A DNA stretch of 64,000 nt from Candidatus Homeothermus arabinoxylanisolvens (GCA_001689405.1 LUJO01000028.1:4078-68077), one strand, 5' to 3'; shown: positions 17,856 to 26,582, numbered from the stretch's first letter. Notes: generated from the sequence alone by a model not told the origin. Made by a program: numbers and translations.

Positions 17856-18308
17856 TTAATCATATTCCGGGGCCACACTGTCGACTTCTGCAATCGAAGT
17901 CTCCGACAATTCCTCAACCGGACCATCGGGAGTGCCCACCATTGATTCAAGCAAGGCCCCGTAAGCCATATCATCGACCTCAAGACGGCTGTAATACTCT
18001 CTGGCGGCTACCGGATCGATGCTGAACGCCTTTATATAACACTGCTTGGCTATGTCCATGTTGTCATCGCGCCCGACCGAGTCGGCGATCTTCATATAGA
18101 ATATGGACAGGTCGCAAAGCACATTGATATTTTTACTTATAGAGTCGGTCTTGCTCTCGCGCAAATCGTCGCATATGCTTTTGGCTGACTTATAGTCCTC
18201 ACGCTCGAGAGCCATACGGGCCTCCTCCATGCTCTCGCTCACGTTGGCCGTGCCGCAACCACACACCATAAAGAGCGCCGGCAATATGACAAGGTATAAC
18301 AACTTCAT
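17856..18308 (-). CDS. Lipoprotein with TPR-like helical repeats, unknown function
   Basis: The 150-residue protein has a signal peptide ending in a lipobox (ALFMVCGCG; lipidated cysteine near residue 18). The mature part is helical and acidic with paired helices reminiscent of tetratricopeptide repeats, for example ARMALEREDYKSAKSICDDL and AKQCYIKAFSIDPVAAREYY. It is probably a periplasm-facing or outer-membrane lipoprotein. It follows another lipoprotein gene by 24 bases. No specific family is recognised. Confidence 0.8.
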   Translation of the reverse strand: MKLLYLVILPALFMVCGCGTANVSESMEEARMALEREDYKSAKSICDDLRESKTDSISKNINVLCDLSIFYMKIADSVGRDDNMDIAKQCYIKAFSIDPVAAREYYSRLEVDDMAYGALLESMVGTPDGPVEELSETSIAEVDSVAPEYD

Positions 18309-18332
18309 ATATATACTTTCGTTTATAAACGG

Positions 18333-18725
18333 TTATTTCGTGTTTTTTCGATTATAAAGATACTCTATGCCGTCCTTCTCCAGAATCAGGGCCGACCCGT
18401 CATGCGACACTACCTTGCGCGTAATACGGGGCGCAACATCTCCCATAATCGATGTATCGCCCTTGGCCTTTACAGTGGTGAGGTCATTGAATATTACAAG
18501 CGAGTCATCCTCGACATTCCACGTGCCGGCAACCTCCAGCGTCAGTACATCGGGATGTATGTTGCGCACTATACATGTGCCGTCGCCGTTCAGTTCAAAG
18601 ACCGGCAACTCTGACGATATCTGGGCATTATAATAGTTTCCAGTTATTTTTTTCGCCTCAGGTGACAGATTTCCGCACGACATGCACATACAAGATACAG
18701 CCGCTATCGACAATACTTTGTTCAT
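18333..18725 (-). CDS. Small lipoprotein, lipocalin-like strand pattern
   Basis: The 130-residue protein has a lipoprotein signal (SCMCMSCGN; cysteine at about residue 17). The mature part is rich in beta strands, with FELNGDGTCIVRN and EVAGTWNVEDDSLVIF repeated as short hairpins, a pattern seen in lipocalin-like and DUF4488-like Bacteroidetes proteins. That assignment is tentative. It starts a minus-strand run with the TPR-like lipoprotein, SUI1 and the AddA-like gene. Confidence 0.75.
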   Translation of the reverse strand: MNKVLSIAAVSCMCMSCGNLSPEAKKITGNYYNAQISSELPVFELNGDGTCIVRNIHPDVLTLEVAGTWNVEDDSLVIFNDLTTVKAKGDTSIMGDVAPRITRKVVSHDGSALILEKDGIEYLYNRKNTK

Positions 18726-18766
18726 ATGGTGTTTTTATATATAAATACAAATATCGTAAAATATTT

Positions 18767-19858
18767 TCATTGATGCAATAGACTTTTATATACATTTTCC
18801 GTGCGACGGGCTATGACATCCCAATCATAACGCGACATGTCATAGGAGCGCACAGCCCTGTCATGCAGCTTACGGCCGATTACCCGTGTCATGTCACCAA
18901 CGTCACCGACTGCGAAAAAATCGTCGGGCGACAGCTCTGAAAGCCTGTTGGCCGCGATGTCACTGACCGCCACATCAAGACCGTAGCTCATAGCCTCAAG
19001 CAGCACGATGGGCAAGCCCTCATGATAGGAGGGCAGCACGAAAAGCGCCGCACCCGACATGACTTCGGCAAGTTCACGTCCCTTGATATAACCGGTGAGC
19101 ACCGCACCGGCATCGGTCGCGGTTTTCTTCAGTCGGGCCGAATACTCATCTTCATGATCGCAGTCACCGGCTATGACAAGCTTCACGCCACAGTCGCCCA
19201 AATTGCGGTAAGCCTCCACAAGGTCATGAAATCCTTTTTCTTCCACAAAGCGGCCTACAGCCAATATGTAGCGTCCGGGGCTCACTCCTGCCTTGTCTAA
19301 AAAAAGCGTAGTGCCGACCTTACGGGGGCTGCTTACTCCGTTAAATATCACCTCAACCTCCTGCCGCCCGTAATTATCACGTATCAATTCGGCAATAAGC
19401 TCCGATATAGCTATGACACGATGACTGTACCGTACACCCAAGCGCTCACCGAGCCGCAGCATCAACCGTGCCGCACGGCCCCATTTGGCCCGGTTATAAT
19501 CAGGCCCGTGATCGGTCATGACCACCTTAAGCCCCAGCAAGCGGGCGAAAGGCACAAGCAAAGCGGGCCCGACGGCATGTACATGCAGCAGATCAGCCCT
19601 CATCCTTTTGGCAGCCAACACCGACAGAAAAGTATGCACAATAGCTTCAAAGCGTTTGCTGCGCGGGGCGTATATATCTACCAGCCTTACACCTTTGTAT
19701 TCTTTCATGCGGTTTTTGTCGGTCACATACGGAGTACGGCGCATGACAACGACCTCATGCCCCATGGCCGCGATGCGTGGGTACAGCTCCTCACAATGTG
19801 TCTCCACACCGCCCGCAATACCGGGAAAGCCCCGGGTACCGGCAACTGCAATCCTCAT
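18767..19858 (-). CDS. Family 4 glycosyltransferase
   Basis: The 363-residue GT-B enzyme begins MRIAVAGTRGFPGIAGGVET, the nucleotide-sugar transferase start typical of the GT4/DUF1972 branch, and has a C-terminal donor domain with ILAVGRFVEEKGFHDLVEA and VLPSYHEGLPIVLLEAMSYG (the E-x7-E motif). It would add a sugar to a lipid-linked or polysaccharide acceptor on the cytosolic side; donor and acceptor cannot be told from sequence. An ATG six bases upstream (19864) is an alternative start. It follows the radical SAM gene by a few bases and is probably part of the same operon. Confidence 0.9.
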   Translation of the reverse strand: MRIAVAGTRGFPGIAGGVETHCEELYPRIAAMGHEVVVMRRTPYVTDKNRMKEYKGVRLVDIYAPRSKRFEAIVHTFLSVLAAKRMRADLLHVHAVGPALLVPFARLLGLKVVMTDHGPDYNRAKWGRAARLMLRLGERLGVRYSHRVIAISELIAELIRDNYGRQEVEVIFNGVSSPRKVGTTLFLDKAGVSPGRYILAVGRFVEEKGFHDLVEAYRNLGDCGVKLVIAGDCDHEDEYSARLKKTATDAGAVLTGYIKGRELAEVMSGAALFVLPSYHEGLPIVLLEAMSYGLDVAVSDIAANRLSELSPDDFFAVGDVGDMTRVIGRKLHDRAVRSYDMSRYDWDVIARRTENVYKSLLHQ

Positions 19859-19865
19859 AGCCATC

Positions 19866-20867
19866 TTATTTTATTACCGGCTTAAGCCCGGCCGTTACAC
19901 GTATCTTGTTTTTAACCACCCACAATGCCGGCGCCATTATGTGCTTTTTCATCGACGGTGCGGCCGTGCCCACCATCCAGCAGTTTTTCGGGCAATGCCT
20001 TACTTTATCACGCACTGCGGCCGCCCTCTCGCTCTGCCATGCCGCATCGAAGCCGCCGTCACGTATATTGCCCATCGACTCTTTCCAGAAGCGCTCCTCA
20101 AGCCCGTTACACGGATATATCTCGCCTTGCGGGTCAATAAAGAAGTTTACAGAACCGGCCTCGCACGGCAATAATCGCGGCTTGCCCTCTATATATCTTA
20201 TAAGCCCCATATTGAAGTATGCCCTGAACCAAGACTTGGGCGTCGACTCCCTCAGCTGCCGGCTCATTAGCGTATAAAAATCGCCGGTCACACGCCCGCG
20301 GTCGGTAATGACGTTGTCATATTTATGAAAATAGTAAGAGTTGTGGAAAGCGGCCGTGGCAAACTCAATTCCGAGTTCTCGCGACAGCTCATAAAGCCGG
20401 AGCATATCGCCCGAATTGCGGTCTGACACCGTACACCCGAAACCGATATCTTTCAATCCCTCCCGTTTAAGTGTGCGCAACAGTCTTACTCCCTTGTCAA
20501 AGCCGCCGCTACGTCCGCGTAGTTCGTCGTTGGTCGCTGACATACCCTCAATGGACACTCTGATACCTATATCGGGGAAACGGCGGGCAATATCGATGAC
20601 TCTGTCATCATACCACCCCGAAGTCGATATGACAATACGCCCAGTGTGACGGTAGCACTCCTCTATTATATCCGGCAGATCCTCGCGGATAAAAGGCTCG
20701 CCCCCGGTGAGATTAATAAATTTCAGCCGCGGAAGCGACACAAGATCGGCGGCCTTTATCTCATCGGCACTGTCGGTCGGATACCTCCATATGTTGCACA
20801 TGCGGCAGCGCATGGGACAACGGTAGGTCAGTATTATCGACGCATCGGAAGGAGCGGGAACTTTCAT
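19866..20867 (-). CDS. Radical SAM protein with a C-terminal SPASM-like cysteine region
   Basis: The 333-residue protein has the radical SAM cluster motif LTYRCPMRCRMCNIWRYP (CX3CX2C at residues 18-25) and the SAM-binding NLTGGEPFIREDLPDI. The C-terminal part has CEAGSVNFFIDPQGEIYPCNG and a further CPKNCW, a SPASM-type or related auxiliary cluster arrangement. Such proteins modify peptides or sugars. It sits between two GT4 genes, with 2-7 base spacings, so a role in tailoring a glycan or its carrier is suggested but unproven. Confidence 0.88.
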   Translation of the reverse strand: MKVPAPSDASIILTYRCPMRCRMCNIWRYPTDSADEIKAADLVSLPRLKFINLTGGEPFIREDLPDIIEECYRHTGRIVISTSGWYDDRVIDIARRFPDIGIRVSIEGMSATNDELRGRSGGFDKGVRLLRTLKREGLKDIGFGCTVSDRNSGDMLRLYELSRELGIEFATAAFHNSYYFHKYDNVITDRGRVTGDFYTLMSRQLRESTPKSWFRAYFNMGLIRYIEGKPRLLPCEAGSVNFFIDPQGEIYPCNGLEERFWKESMGNIRDGGFDAAWQSERAAAVRDKVRHCPKNCWMVGTAAPSMKKHIMAPALWVVKNKIRVTAGLKPVIK

Positions 20868-20869
20868 AA

Positions 20870-22060
20870 TCAGTAAATGTGCGTTAAAGAATTATAGTGT
20901 TTTTCAGCGGAAAAACGGGCGACAGCCCGGCGCGCTATAGCGTCATAATCCCAGTGCCGCGCATAAGCCTCCGTGACTGCCTCTGAAAGAGCGGTTTCGT
21001 CACCGGGATTGAAGCACAGTCCGTCGCCTTCACCGATAAGCTCGGGGATGCCTCCTGTTTTCGCTCCCACGACAGGAGTGCCGGCACATAACGACTCGAT
21101 GACGCTAAGCGGACAGTTCTCGTAACACTCGGAAGGCATTATCGAAAACTTGGCGTGCGACAGTTGACGTGCCACCTCACCGGCATCGCAATTGCCGAAA
21201 AAACGAATGTTGTCATACGAGGCATAACGCTCTCGCAAGGTATCGGCCAACGGTCCGCCACCAATAAGATGAAGTCGGCAACGCATACGCGACACAACTT
21301 CAAGAAGCCTTACCACGCCCTTTTCAGTCGACAGCCGGCCTACATAGCAGCAGTAATCTTCACGTACGGCATCGCCGCATACCGGCAATATGCCGGCATC
21401 GTCACAAGACACGAAATTGGCTATAACAGCCAGCTTGTCGGCCGGGAAACCGCCTTCAAGCATCTTGGTATACATGAACCGGCTCGGACAGATAAAGCTG
21501 TCGACCGACTCCGTAAGCCATCGACGGTTCCACTTCAACGCCTCGATGAGTGCCGCCGCACTCGCAGCCAAAGAGCCTTTCATACAACGACGCCTGACAA
21601 CCGCGGTCCTGTCGGTAAAGCAATCCTCGCACACTTTACCGTGGCATATGCAGGAATAAGACGGACATATGAGTTTATAGTCATGAAGCGTCCACACGAC
21701 CTTTATGCCGCGCCGAGCCGCTACTTCCGCGATGACAGGCGACAGATAAGAGTGTATATTGTTGAGATGCACCACATCGGGACGAAACCGGTCAAGCATA
21801 CCGGCAAACGCGCGCTTCACGCCGGCATAACCCATAGTACGCGCCATCCCTTTCATCCTTGAGGCGACCGTACCGTCAAACCTCACTTCTGAAGCAAAAA
21901 GATTGTCATACTCCGACGGTTCATTGTCAGGATGATGCATCGACCACACCGCCACATCATGACCGTGACCGCGCAACAGCCGCTCGAGAGCAAGCACGTA
22001 TACGCAGTCACCGCCGCGCCGATAATAGAACTTGTTGACAAGCAAAATCCGTTTCTTCAT
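20870..22060 (-). CDS. Family 4 glycosyltransferase
   Basis: The 396-residue protein starts KKRILLVNKFYYRRGGDCVY, the N-terminal GT-B motif with a GGD loop, and has a central cysteine-rich insertion (SYSCICHGKVCEDCF) seen in a subset of GT4 enzymes. The donor domain has YVGRLSTEKGVVRLLEV and IMPSECYENCPLSVIESLCAGTP with the E-x7-E motif. It heads the GT4-radical SAM-GT4 run. A -7 element lies so close to its ATG that the transcript may be leaderless. Confidence 0.9.
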   Translation of the reverse strand: MKKRILLVNKFYYRRGGDCVYVLALERLLRGHGHDVAVWSMHHPDNEPSEYDNLFASEVRFDGTVASRMKGMARTMGYAGVKRAFAGMLDRFRPDVVHLNNIHSYLSPVIAEVAARRGIKVVWTLHDYKLICPSYSCICHGKVCEDCFTDRTAVVRRRCMKGSLAASAAALIEALKWNRRWLTESVDSFICPSRFMYTKMLEGGFPADKLAVIANFVSCDDAGILPVCGDAVREDYCCYVGRLSTEKGVVRLLEVVSRMRCRLHLIGGGPLADTLRERYASYDNIRFFGNCDAGEVARQLSHAKFSIMPSECYENCPLSVIESLCAGTPVVGAKTGGIPELIGEGDGLCFNPGDETALSEAVTEAYARHWDYDAIARRAVARFSAEKHYNSLTHIY

Positions 22061-22065
22061 CGACG

Positions 22066-22073
22066 CAAAAGTA
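22066..22073 (-). promoter_or_regulatory. Candidate -7 element directly before the GT4 start codon
   Basis: The minus strand reads TACTTTTG (TAnnTTTG) with its G only five bases before the ATG at 22060. By the usual spacing, transcription would begin at or next to the A of the start codon. Confidence 0.4.
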
Positions 22074-22087
22074 ATATAAATATGTCA

Positions 22088-22642
22088 CTATACCAACATA
22101 CCGGAAGCGACGGAGGAAGCCACATCATCGCCGATAGTCTCGGCCACTATGGCAAATCCGAATACAAACGCCGATGACGGGCCGTTGGCTGTAATAAGAT
22201 TGCCGCTTATCACCACGCGGTTGTCGACATACTTGCCGCCGTTATCGATAAGCTGCTCCTTGAATGACGGATAGCAGGTAGCCTCCTGTCCGCGAAGTAT
22301 ACCGAGCGGACCGAGCACGACAGCGGGCGCGGCACATATGGCGGCTATATGGCCACCCTTGATCCACTGTTTGTTGAGCATATCGCATACCACTCCCGAG
22401 GCTGCCACATTTGTAGCTCCGGGCATACCGCCGGGTACTATAAGCCACTCTGCATCGTAAGAGTCTATGTCGTTGACGGTCTTGTCGGCGGTAACCGTGA
22501 CTCCGTGGGCGCTTTTGACCGCCTTGTCGGCGGTAACCGATACAGTATATACTTCCATTCCGGCACGACGCATTATGTCGACCGTAGCCAGAGCCTCTAT
22601 ATCCTCGAAGCCTTCGGCAAGAAACAAGTAAGATGTTTTCAT
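22088..22642 (-). CDS. DJ-1/PfpI family protein
   Basis: The 184-residue protein is a single glutamine-amidotransferase-like domain. The nucleophile elbow is HIAAICAAPAVVLGPLG, with Cys at about residue 103, and the conserved glutamate is in FLAEGFEDIEA near residue 14. VPGGMPGATNV and TANGPSSAFVFGFAIVE-like sequence complete the DJ-1 (YajL/ThiJ) pattern. Members act as chaperones or glyoxalases/deglycases; which one applies here is unknown. It diverges from the TraB/GumN gene. Confidence 0.93.
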   Translation of the reverse strand: MKTSYLFLAEGFEDIEALATVDIMRRAGMEVYTVSVTADKAVKSAHGVTVTADKTVNDIDSYDAEWLIVPGGMPGATNVAASGVVCDMLNKQWIKGGHIAAICAAPAVVLGPLGILRGQEATCYPSFKEQLIDNGGKYVDNRVVISGNLITANGPSSAFVFGFAIVAETIGDDVASSVASGMLV

Positions 22643-22677
22643 TTCAATAAAGGTGTTTGTTTAGGTTAGTTGTTGCT

Positions 22678-22709
22678 CAAAATTAGACAATTATATTATA
22701 TAACACAAT
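22678..22709 (-). promoter_or_regulatory. Candidate promoter of the DJ-1/PfpI gene
   Basis: The minus strand reads ATTG (22706-22709), a 20-base spacer, then TAATTTTG (22678-22685). The -7 matches TAnnTTTG and the -33 is one base off TTTG. The leader to the ATG is about 30 bases. Confidence 0.5.
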
Positions 22710-22749
22710 AACCCGAACCAAATATTTATAAAATTTCTTGCAAATATTT

Positions 22750-22779
22750 TTTGAATATTAAAATTTTATCATACCTTTG
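22750..22779 (+). promoter_or_regulatory. Bacteroidetes-type promoter for the TraB/GumN gene
   Basis: TTTG (22750-22753), 18 bases, then TACCTTTG (22772-22779). The transcription start would lie about 65 bases before the ATG. It may also drive the following ABC operon, which starts 10 bases after the TraB/GumN stop. Confidence 0.6.
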
Positions 22780-22847
22780 CAGCATGATAGTGTTGCACAC
22801 TACTACAACACCACATCAGAAAAATAAGAAACAACTCTAATATATTA

Positions 22848-23732
22848 ATGATTATGAAAAAAGTATTATTTGCAATGGCTCTCCTGCTGACAGCAGGTGC
22901 AGCAAACTCTCAACTCCTGTGGAAAATCTCCGGTAAGGACGCAAAAGGCGACTCCTACCTGTTCGGCACCCACCACGTAGCGCCCGTGTCGTTGATCGAC
23001 ACAACCCCGGGATTTAAAGACGCTATGGCCGGAGTCGACGCCGTATATGGCGAGATAGATATGTCGGAAATGACATCGCCCTCCGCCCAGCAGGTTATAA
23101 TGAGCGCAGCCATGGCTCCTGCCGACAGTACGGTCACAAAACTCCTCACCGCCGAGCAGATTGACTCAGTCAACGCCGTGCTTGGCAAGTACACCAACGG
23201 AATGCTCAAGCTCGACCAGCTCGCCATGTTCAAGCCCCGCATGATTGACACTCAGCTCGGTATGCTTCAGACCATGGTTGCCTTCCCTGAATTCAACGGA
23301 CAGGAGCAGCTTGACAATACCATACAGTTAAAATGCCGCGAACTCGGCAAGAATATAAAAGGTTTCGAAACCCTTGAGCAGCAGATGAACCTGCTTATGA
23401 GCGGCTCAATGACCGAACAGGCATCGGACCTGATGGAAAGCGTAAGGAAAGACAGCGAGGCCGCTGAAAAAGCCCGAAAACTTGCCAATGCATACATGAG
23501 CGCCGACATAAATACGATAGAGACGATGTTTCTCGACCCTGACCTCGGCATGGACGAAAAGAGCCACAAAATGCTCATCGACGACCGTAATGCCGACTGG
23601 CTCAAGCAGCTGTCATCAATACTCCCCTCGGAAAGCGTGTTCATAGCCGTAGGTGCCGGGCACCTTATCGGCGACACAGGCCTCATCAAAGAACTGCAGA
23701 AAGCTGGCTATACAGTGACACCGGTAAAATAA
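22848..23732 (+). CDS. TraB/GumN-family exported protein
   Basis: The 294-residue protein has a signal peptide (KKVLFAMALLLTAGAANS) and the TraB/GumN domain: LLWKISGKDAKGDSYLFGTH at the start, with the conserved GTHH-type motif (GTHHVAP), an internal helical region, and GAGHLIGDTGLIKELQKAGY at the end. The GTHH and GxGHxxG motifs are the presumed catalytic site of this EreA/ChaN-related fold. In other bacteria the substrate is unknown. ATGs occur at 22848 and 22854; the second gives the more usual MKK signal start. Confidence 0.9.
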   Translation: MIMKKVLFAMALLLTAGAANSQLLWKISGKDAKGDSYLFGTHHVAPVSLIDTTPGFKDAMAGVDAVYGEIDMSEMTSPSAQQVIMSAAMAPADSTVTKLLTAEQIDSVNAVLGKYTNGMLKLDQLAMFKPRMIDTQLGMLQTMVAFPEFNGQEQLDNTIQLKCRELGKNIKGFETLEQQMNLLMSGSMTEQASDLMESVRKDSEAAEKARKLANAYMSADINTIETMFLDPDLGMDEKSHKMLIDDRNADWLKQLSSILPSESVFIAVGAGHLIGDTGLIKELQKAGYTVTPVK

Positions 23733-23742
23733 GCATACAATA

Positions 23743-24597
23743 ATGATAGTTCTAAATAACCTAACCTACCGCTACCGCAAGGGCGCCGAGGCCCTGACAG
23801 ATGCCTCGGCGTCCATAGGACCCGGCATTCACCTTCTCCTCGGCGAGAACGGCGCCGGCAAGACCACCTTGCTTCATGTGATGGCCGGGCTGCTCTATCC
23901 TTCATCAGGAGAGTGCCTTATAGACGGCGAGGACACCTCGCGGCGTATGCCTTCAGAGCTCTCGCGCGTGTTTTTCCTCGGTGACAACATGCCTTTCCCG
24001 GCCAAGACCATCAATGAGATGGCGCGCATACATGCCGTGTTTTATCCCGGATTTGATGCCGTACAGCTTCAAGAAAACCTTACGTCATTCGGCCTTACGG
24101 GTGATGAACCTATAGCAAAAATGTCGCTCGGCAACCGCCACAAGTCACAAGTGGCCTATGCTCTGGCGTTAAAAACCGATATACTGCTTCTTGACGAGCC
24201 CGCCAACGGTCTGGACATATCGGCCAAGCAGGCGCTTCAGTCCATGATTGCCTCCAACGTCAACGAAGAGCAGACCGTGATTATATCCACCCACACGGTC
24301 AACGACTTCACAAACCTCTTTGACGGCGTAATCGTACTTTCGGGCAGCCATTTGCTGATAGCCATGACTGCCAATGATATAGTGTCGCGGATTACATTCA
24401 CCGTATCGTCTATACCGGCTATCGACCCTGTCTATGGCGAGACCCGTATCAACATGTTCCACTCCATCGTCGAAAATACTGACGGCGAGGACTCGGACAT
24501 AGACTATATACTGCTTTACAACGCCCTGATAAATCCATCATCGCGTCCACGCCTACTCCAACTGTTAAACAACAACGACAATGAACAGCATGATTAA
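23743..24597 (+). CDS. ABC transporter ATP-binding protein
   Basis: The 284-residue ATPase has Walker A LGENGAGKTTLLHVMAGL (about residues 32-50), a signature region KMSLGNRHKSQVAYALAL in place of a strict LSGGQ, Walker B ILLLDEPANGLDI, and the switch histidine in VIISTHTVNDF. The C-terminal 80 residues are an extra domain after the nucleotide-binding fold. It ends 17 bases inside the permease gene, so translation is coupled. The set of ATPase, permease and GntR regulator resembles YtrA-type exporter operons of Firmicutes. Confidence 0.9.
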   Translation: MIVLNNLTYRYRKGAEALTDASASIGPGIHLLLGENGAGKTTLLHVMAGLLYPSSGECLIDGEDTSRRMPSELSRVFFLGDNMPFPAKTINEMARIHAVFYPGFDAVQLQENLTSFGLTGDEPIAKMSLGNRHKSQVAYALALKTDILLLDEPANGLDISAKQALQSMIASNVNEEQTVIISTHTVNDFTNLFDGVIVLSGSHLLIAMTANDIVSRITFTVSSIPAIDPVYGETRINMFHSIVENTDGEDSDIDYILLYNALINPSSRPRLLQLLNNNDNEQHD

Positions 24598-25366
24598 CTC
24601 CATACCGGTCACCAACTCCTTTTCGTGGAGACGCTTCATGGCCGTGGCCCGCTTTTACTATCCCCGGCTCCGCATACAGTTATTGGTATACCCTCTGATA
24701 GCCGTCTTTTTTTCAATATGCATAGCCATAGCCACCAATTATGAAAGCTTTGAACTGCTGACCGCACCCTTAGTCATGGCCATAAATGCCATGATATCCT
24801 TCGGCCCCATAGTATTTGCCTGCCGTAAGGGCCTTGAGACAGAGACCCTGCTTCCGGCCACGGCAACCGAAAAGTGCACTTTCATACTCATTTACGGGCT
24901 CGTAGTGATACCGCTCCTTGTATTGCTGCCTATGCTGCTCATGTACTTCATACTTCCTGTGGACCGATCACTTGAATATATCATTCAGCTCATATCCAAG
25001 TCACAGAATATGTTCATATCGAAGACCTACGGGTTATCCTTGATTCAATATTGCGCCCCGGCCATCACGTGTCTTTGGTCTGTAATGGCGCTAAAAAACA
25101 ACCGTGTGGTCATGGGTATCGTATGGACATTTGTCTACAATACCGTATTAGGTATTGCAGGAGGTATCTATGGGGCCTATATGGCGTTCAAGATCGGTTT
25201 CAAGGACGGAATGGACGGAGTAAGCAAAATCGACACTGCGGCATTAACCAATAGGATTATTGACGATATGGCACCTTACATGACTATTGTGAGTGTGGTT
25301 GTGTTGATTTATTGTATCTTTGCATTATACAAGACTTGCCAAAGCATCAAAAACCGACAAATGTAA
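24581..25366 (+). CDS. ABC transporter permease-like membrane protein
   Basis: The 261-residue protein has about six hydrophobic segments (residues 30-50, 60-85, 105-130, 150-175, 185-210, 230-250) and no soluble domain. Its overlap with the ATPase gene supports a role as its membrane partner. Sequence features do not reveal the substrate. A GntR-family gene starts eight bases after its stop. Confidence 0.8.
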   Translation: MNSMINSIPVTNSFSWRRFMAVARFYYPRLRIQLLVYPLIAVFFSICIAIATNYESFELLTAPLVMAINAMISFGPIVFACRKGLETETLLPATATEKCTFILIYGLVVIPLLVLLPMLLMYFILPVDRSLEYIIQLISKSQNMFISKTYGLSLIQYCAPAITCLWSVMALKNNRVVMGIVWTFVYNTVLGIAGGIYGAYMAFKIGFKDGMDGVSKIDTAALTNRIIDDMAPYMTIVSVVVLIYCIFALYKTCQSIKNRQM

Positions 25367-25374
25367 AGGGGACT

Positions 25375-25722
25375 ATGGATTTTTCTAACAACAAGCCCAT
25401 ATACAAGCAGATTATCGACTATTGTTACGGCAAAATCATGGCCGGAGAATGGTTGCCCGATGCCCGTATTCCCTCTATAAAAGAATTGTCGGTCACAATG
25501 GTGGTCAACAGCCGCACGGTACTGAAAGCGTATGACGACATGCAGGCCCTCGGTGTGATATACCAGCGGCGGGGGATGGGCTACTACGTGGCACCAGAGT
25601 CATGCGACATAATATTGACCGAACGAAGAGCCGAGTTCTTTGAGGAAACCTTGCCGGAAATAATGAAAGAGATGGACCTGCTCGGCCTTACATGGGACGA
25701 CCTTATCGCACGCTCACGTTAA
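25375..25722 (+). CDS. Short GntR-family regulator (YtrA-like)
   Basis: The 115-residue protein is mostly a winged helix: PIYKQIIDYCYGKIMAGEWL, IPSIKELSVTMVVNSRTVLKAYDDMQALGV and a wing ending YQRRGMGYYVAP. It then has a short helical tail of about 35 residues instead of a ligand-binding domain, as in YtrA-type regulators that control ABC transporter operons. The ATG at 25375 is chosen because the longer frame overlaps the permease gene. Its position suggests it regulates this operon, including itself. Confidence 0.9.
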   Translation: MDFSNNKPIYKQIIDYCYGKIMAGEWLPDARIPSIKELSVTMVVNSRTVLKAYDDMQALGVIYQRRGMGYYVAPESCDIILTERRAEFFEETLPEIMKEMDLLGLTWDDLIARSR

Positions 25723-25762
25723 ATCAAAAATGACAATAGCAGCACATAATCAGTTGTACATA

Positions 25763-26242
25763 ATGAAACAGCAAGTTAAAATAAGCACTTACTCGATAGT
25801 CATCAACATCATCGCACTAATCGTAATCGGTGCGGTGATGTTGATAAACCTGAACCGCGGCAACATGTGGTTTGTATGGATTCTCGCAGGGCTGCTGCTC
25901 GTCATATTTTCAGCAGCACTGTTTTACATGCCGCTGTCTATATCGGTCAATGATTGTGAGTTGTGCATCAACCGTCCGCTTAAAGTCAAAAGCATAGCAT
26001 TGGACGACATAGCATCGGTTGTTCCGTGTCCGCCTACCATGGGCGAACGCCACATATGCTGCAGTGGCGGATGGTTCGGCTACTGGGGTTGGTTCAGCGA
26101 ACGCGACCTCGGAAAGTACTTCGCCTACTACGGCCGGGCATCAGACTGCTTTCTCGTAACGCTCAAAGACGGCCACCGCTACATGCTCGGATGCAACAAC
26201 CCCCAATCCCTCATCAACTACATCCACAACCACATCAAATAA
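25763..26242 (+). CDS. Membrane protein with a bacterial PH-like domain
   Basis: The 159-residue protein has two membrane helices in the first 60 residues and then a PH-like beta-rich domain (SISVNDCELCINRPLKVKSI) with the motif GGWFGYWGWFSERDLGKYFAYYGRA, a Gly/aromatic loop that I recall from small Bacteroidetes PH-domain proteins. The function is unknown. It closes the ABC operon. The coding sequence reaches the edge of the methyltransferase relic on the opposite strand. Confidence 0.75.
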   Translation: MKQQVKISTYSIVINIIALIVIGAVMLINLNRGNMWFVWILAGLLLVIFSAALFYMPLSISVNDCELCINRPLKVKSIALDDIASVVPCPPTMGERHICCSGGWFGYWGWFSERDLGKYFAYYGRASDCFLVTLKDGHRYMLGCNNPQSLINYIHNHIK

Positions 26243-26575
26243 CCAACCCGTCAATGTAAAACCGGCTATATAATCCGAAAGAACCATTTCAGCAATACCT
26301 TGCCCGCAGCCATAATCTATGATAGTGACACCGTCTTCGTGCCAAACTTTAGTGGGAATCTTTTCGTAAGCATAAAGCAATTTGGCTTGATGAATTTCGC
26401 CATATTTGGCGATGTAAGCATTAAGTTGGCGAATATTGGTGAGATGACCTGCACCAAGCTCTAATTCGTCAATTAGGTTTTGTTGCTCCGTTTTTGAAAG
26501 CGAGGCAAACCACTCCTTTGCCTTTTGCAATATTGACAAAGGTTTGCGCGGATTTTCTAACGTTGGGTGTGTAGT
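26243..26575 (-). pseudogene. Relic of a SAM-dependent methyltransferase gene
   Basis: On the minus strand, an open frame without its own start encodes protein-like sequence: TLENPRKPLSILQKAKEWFA, then NLIDELELGAGHLTNIRQLN, and VTIIDYGCGQGIAEMVLSDY, which is a SAM-binding motif I (DYGCGQG). After about residue 100 it loses family-like character where it runs antisense to the PH-like gene. A stop codon precedes the first codon, so both ends are missing. It looks like the middle of a larger methyltransferase left behind after deletion. A TTG-initiated 132-residue open frame exists but is unlikely to make a folded protein. Confidence 0.6.
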
Positions 26576-26582
26576 TCATAAT

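Noticed and set aside
21155..21862. 235-codon plus-strand frame opposite the second GT4 gene
   Set aside because: The GT4 frame has full motifs on the other strand; the opposite frame shows none.
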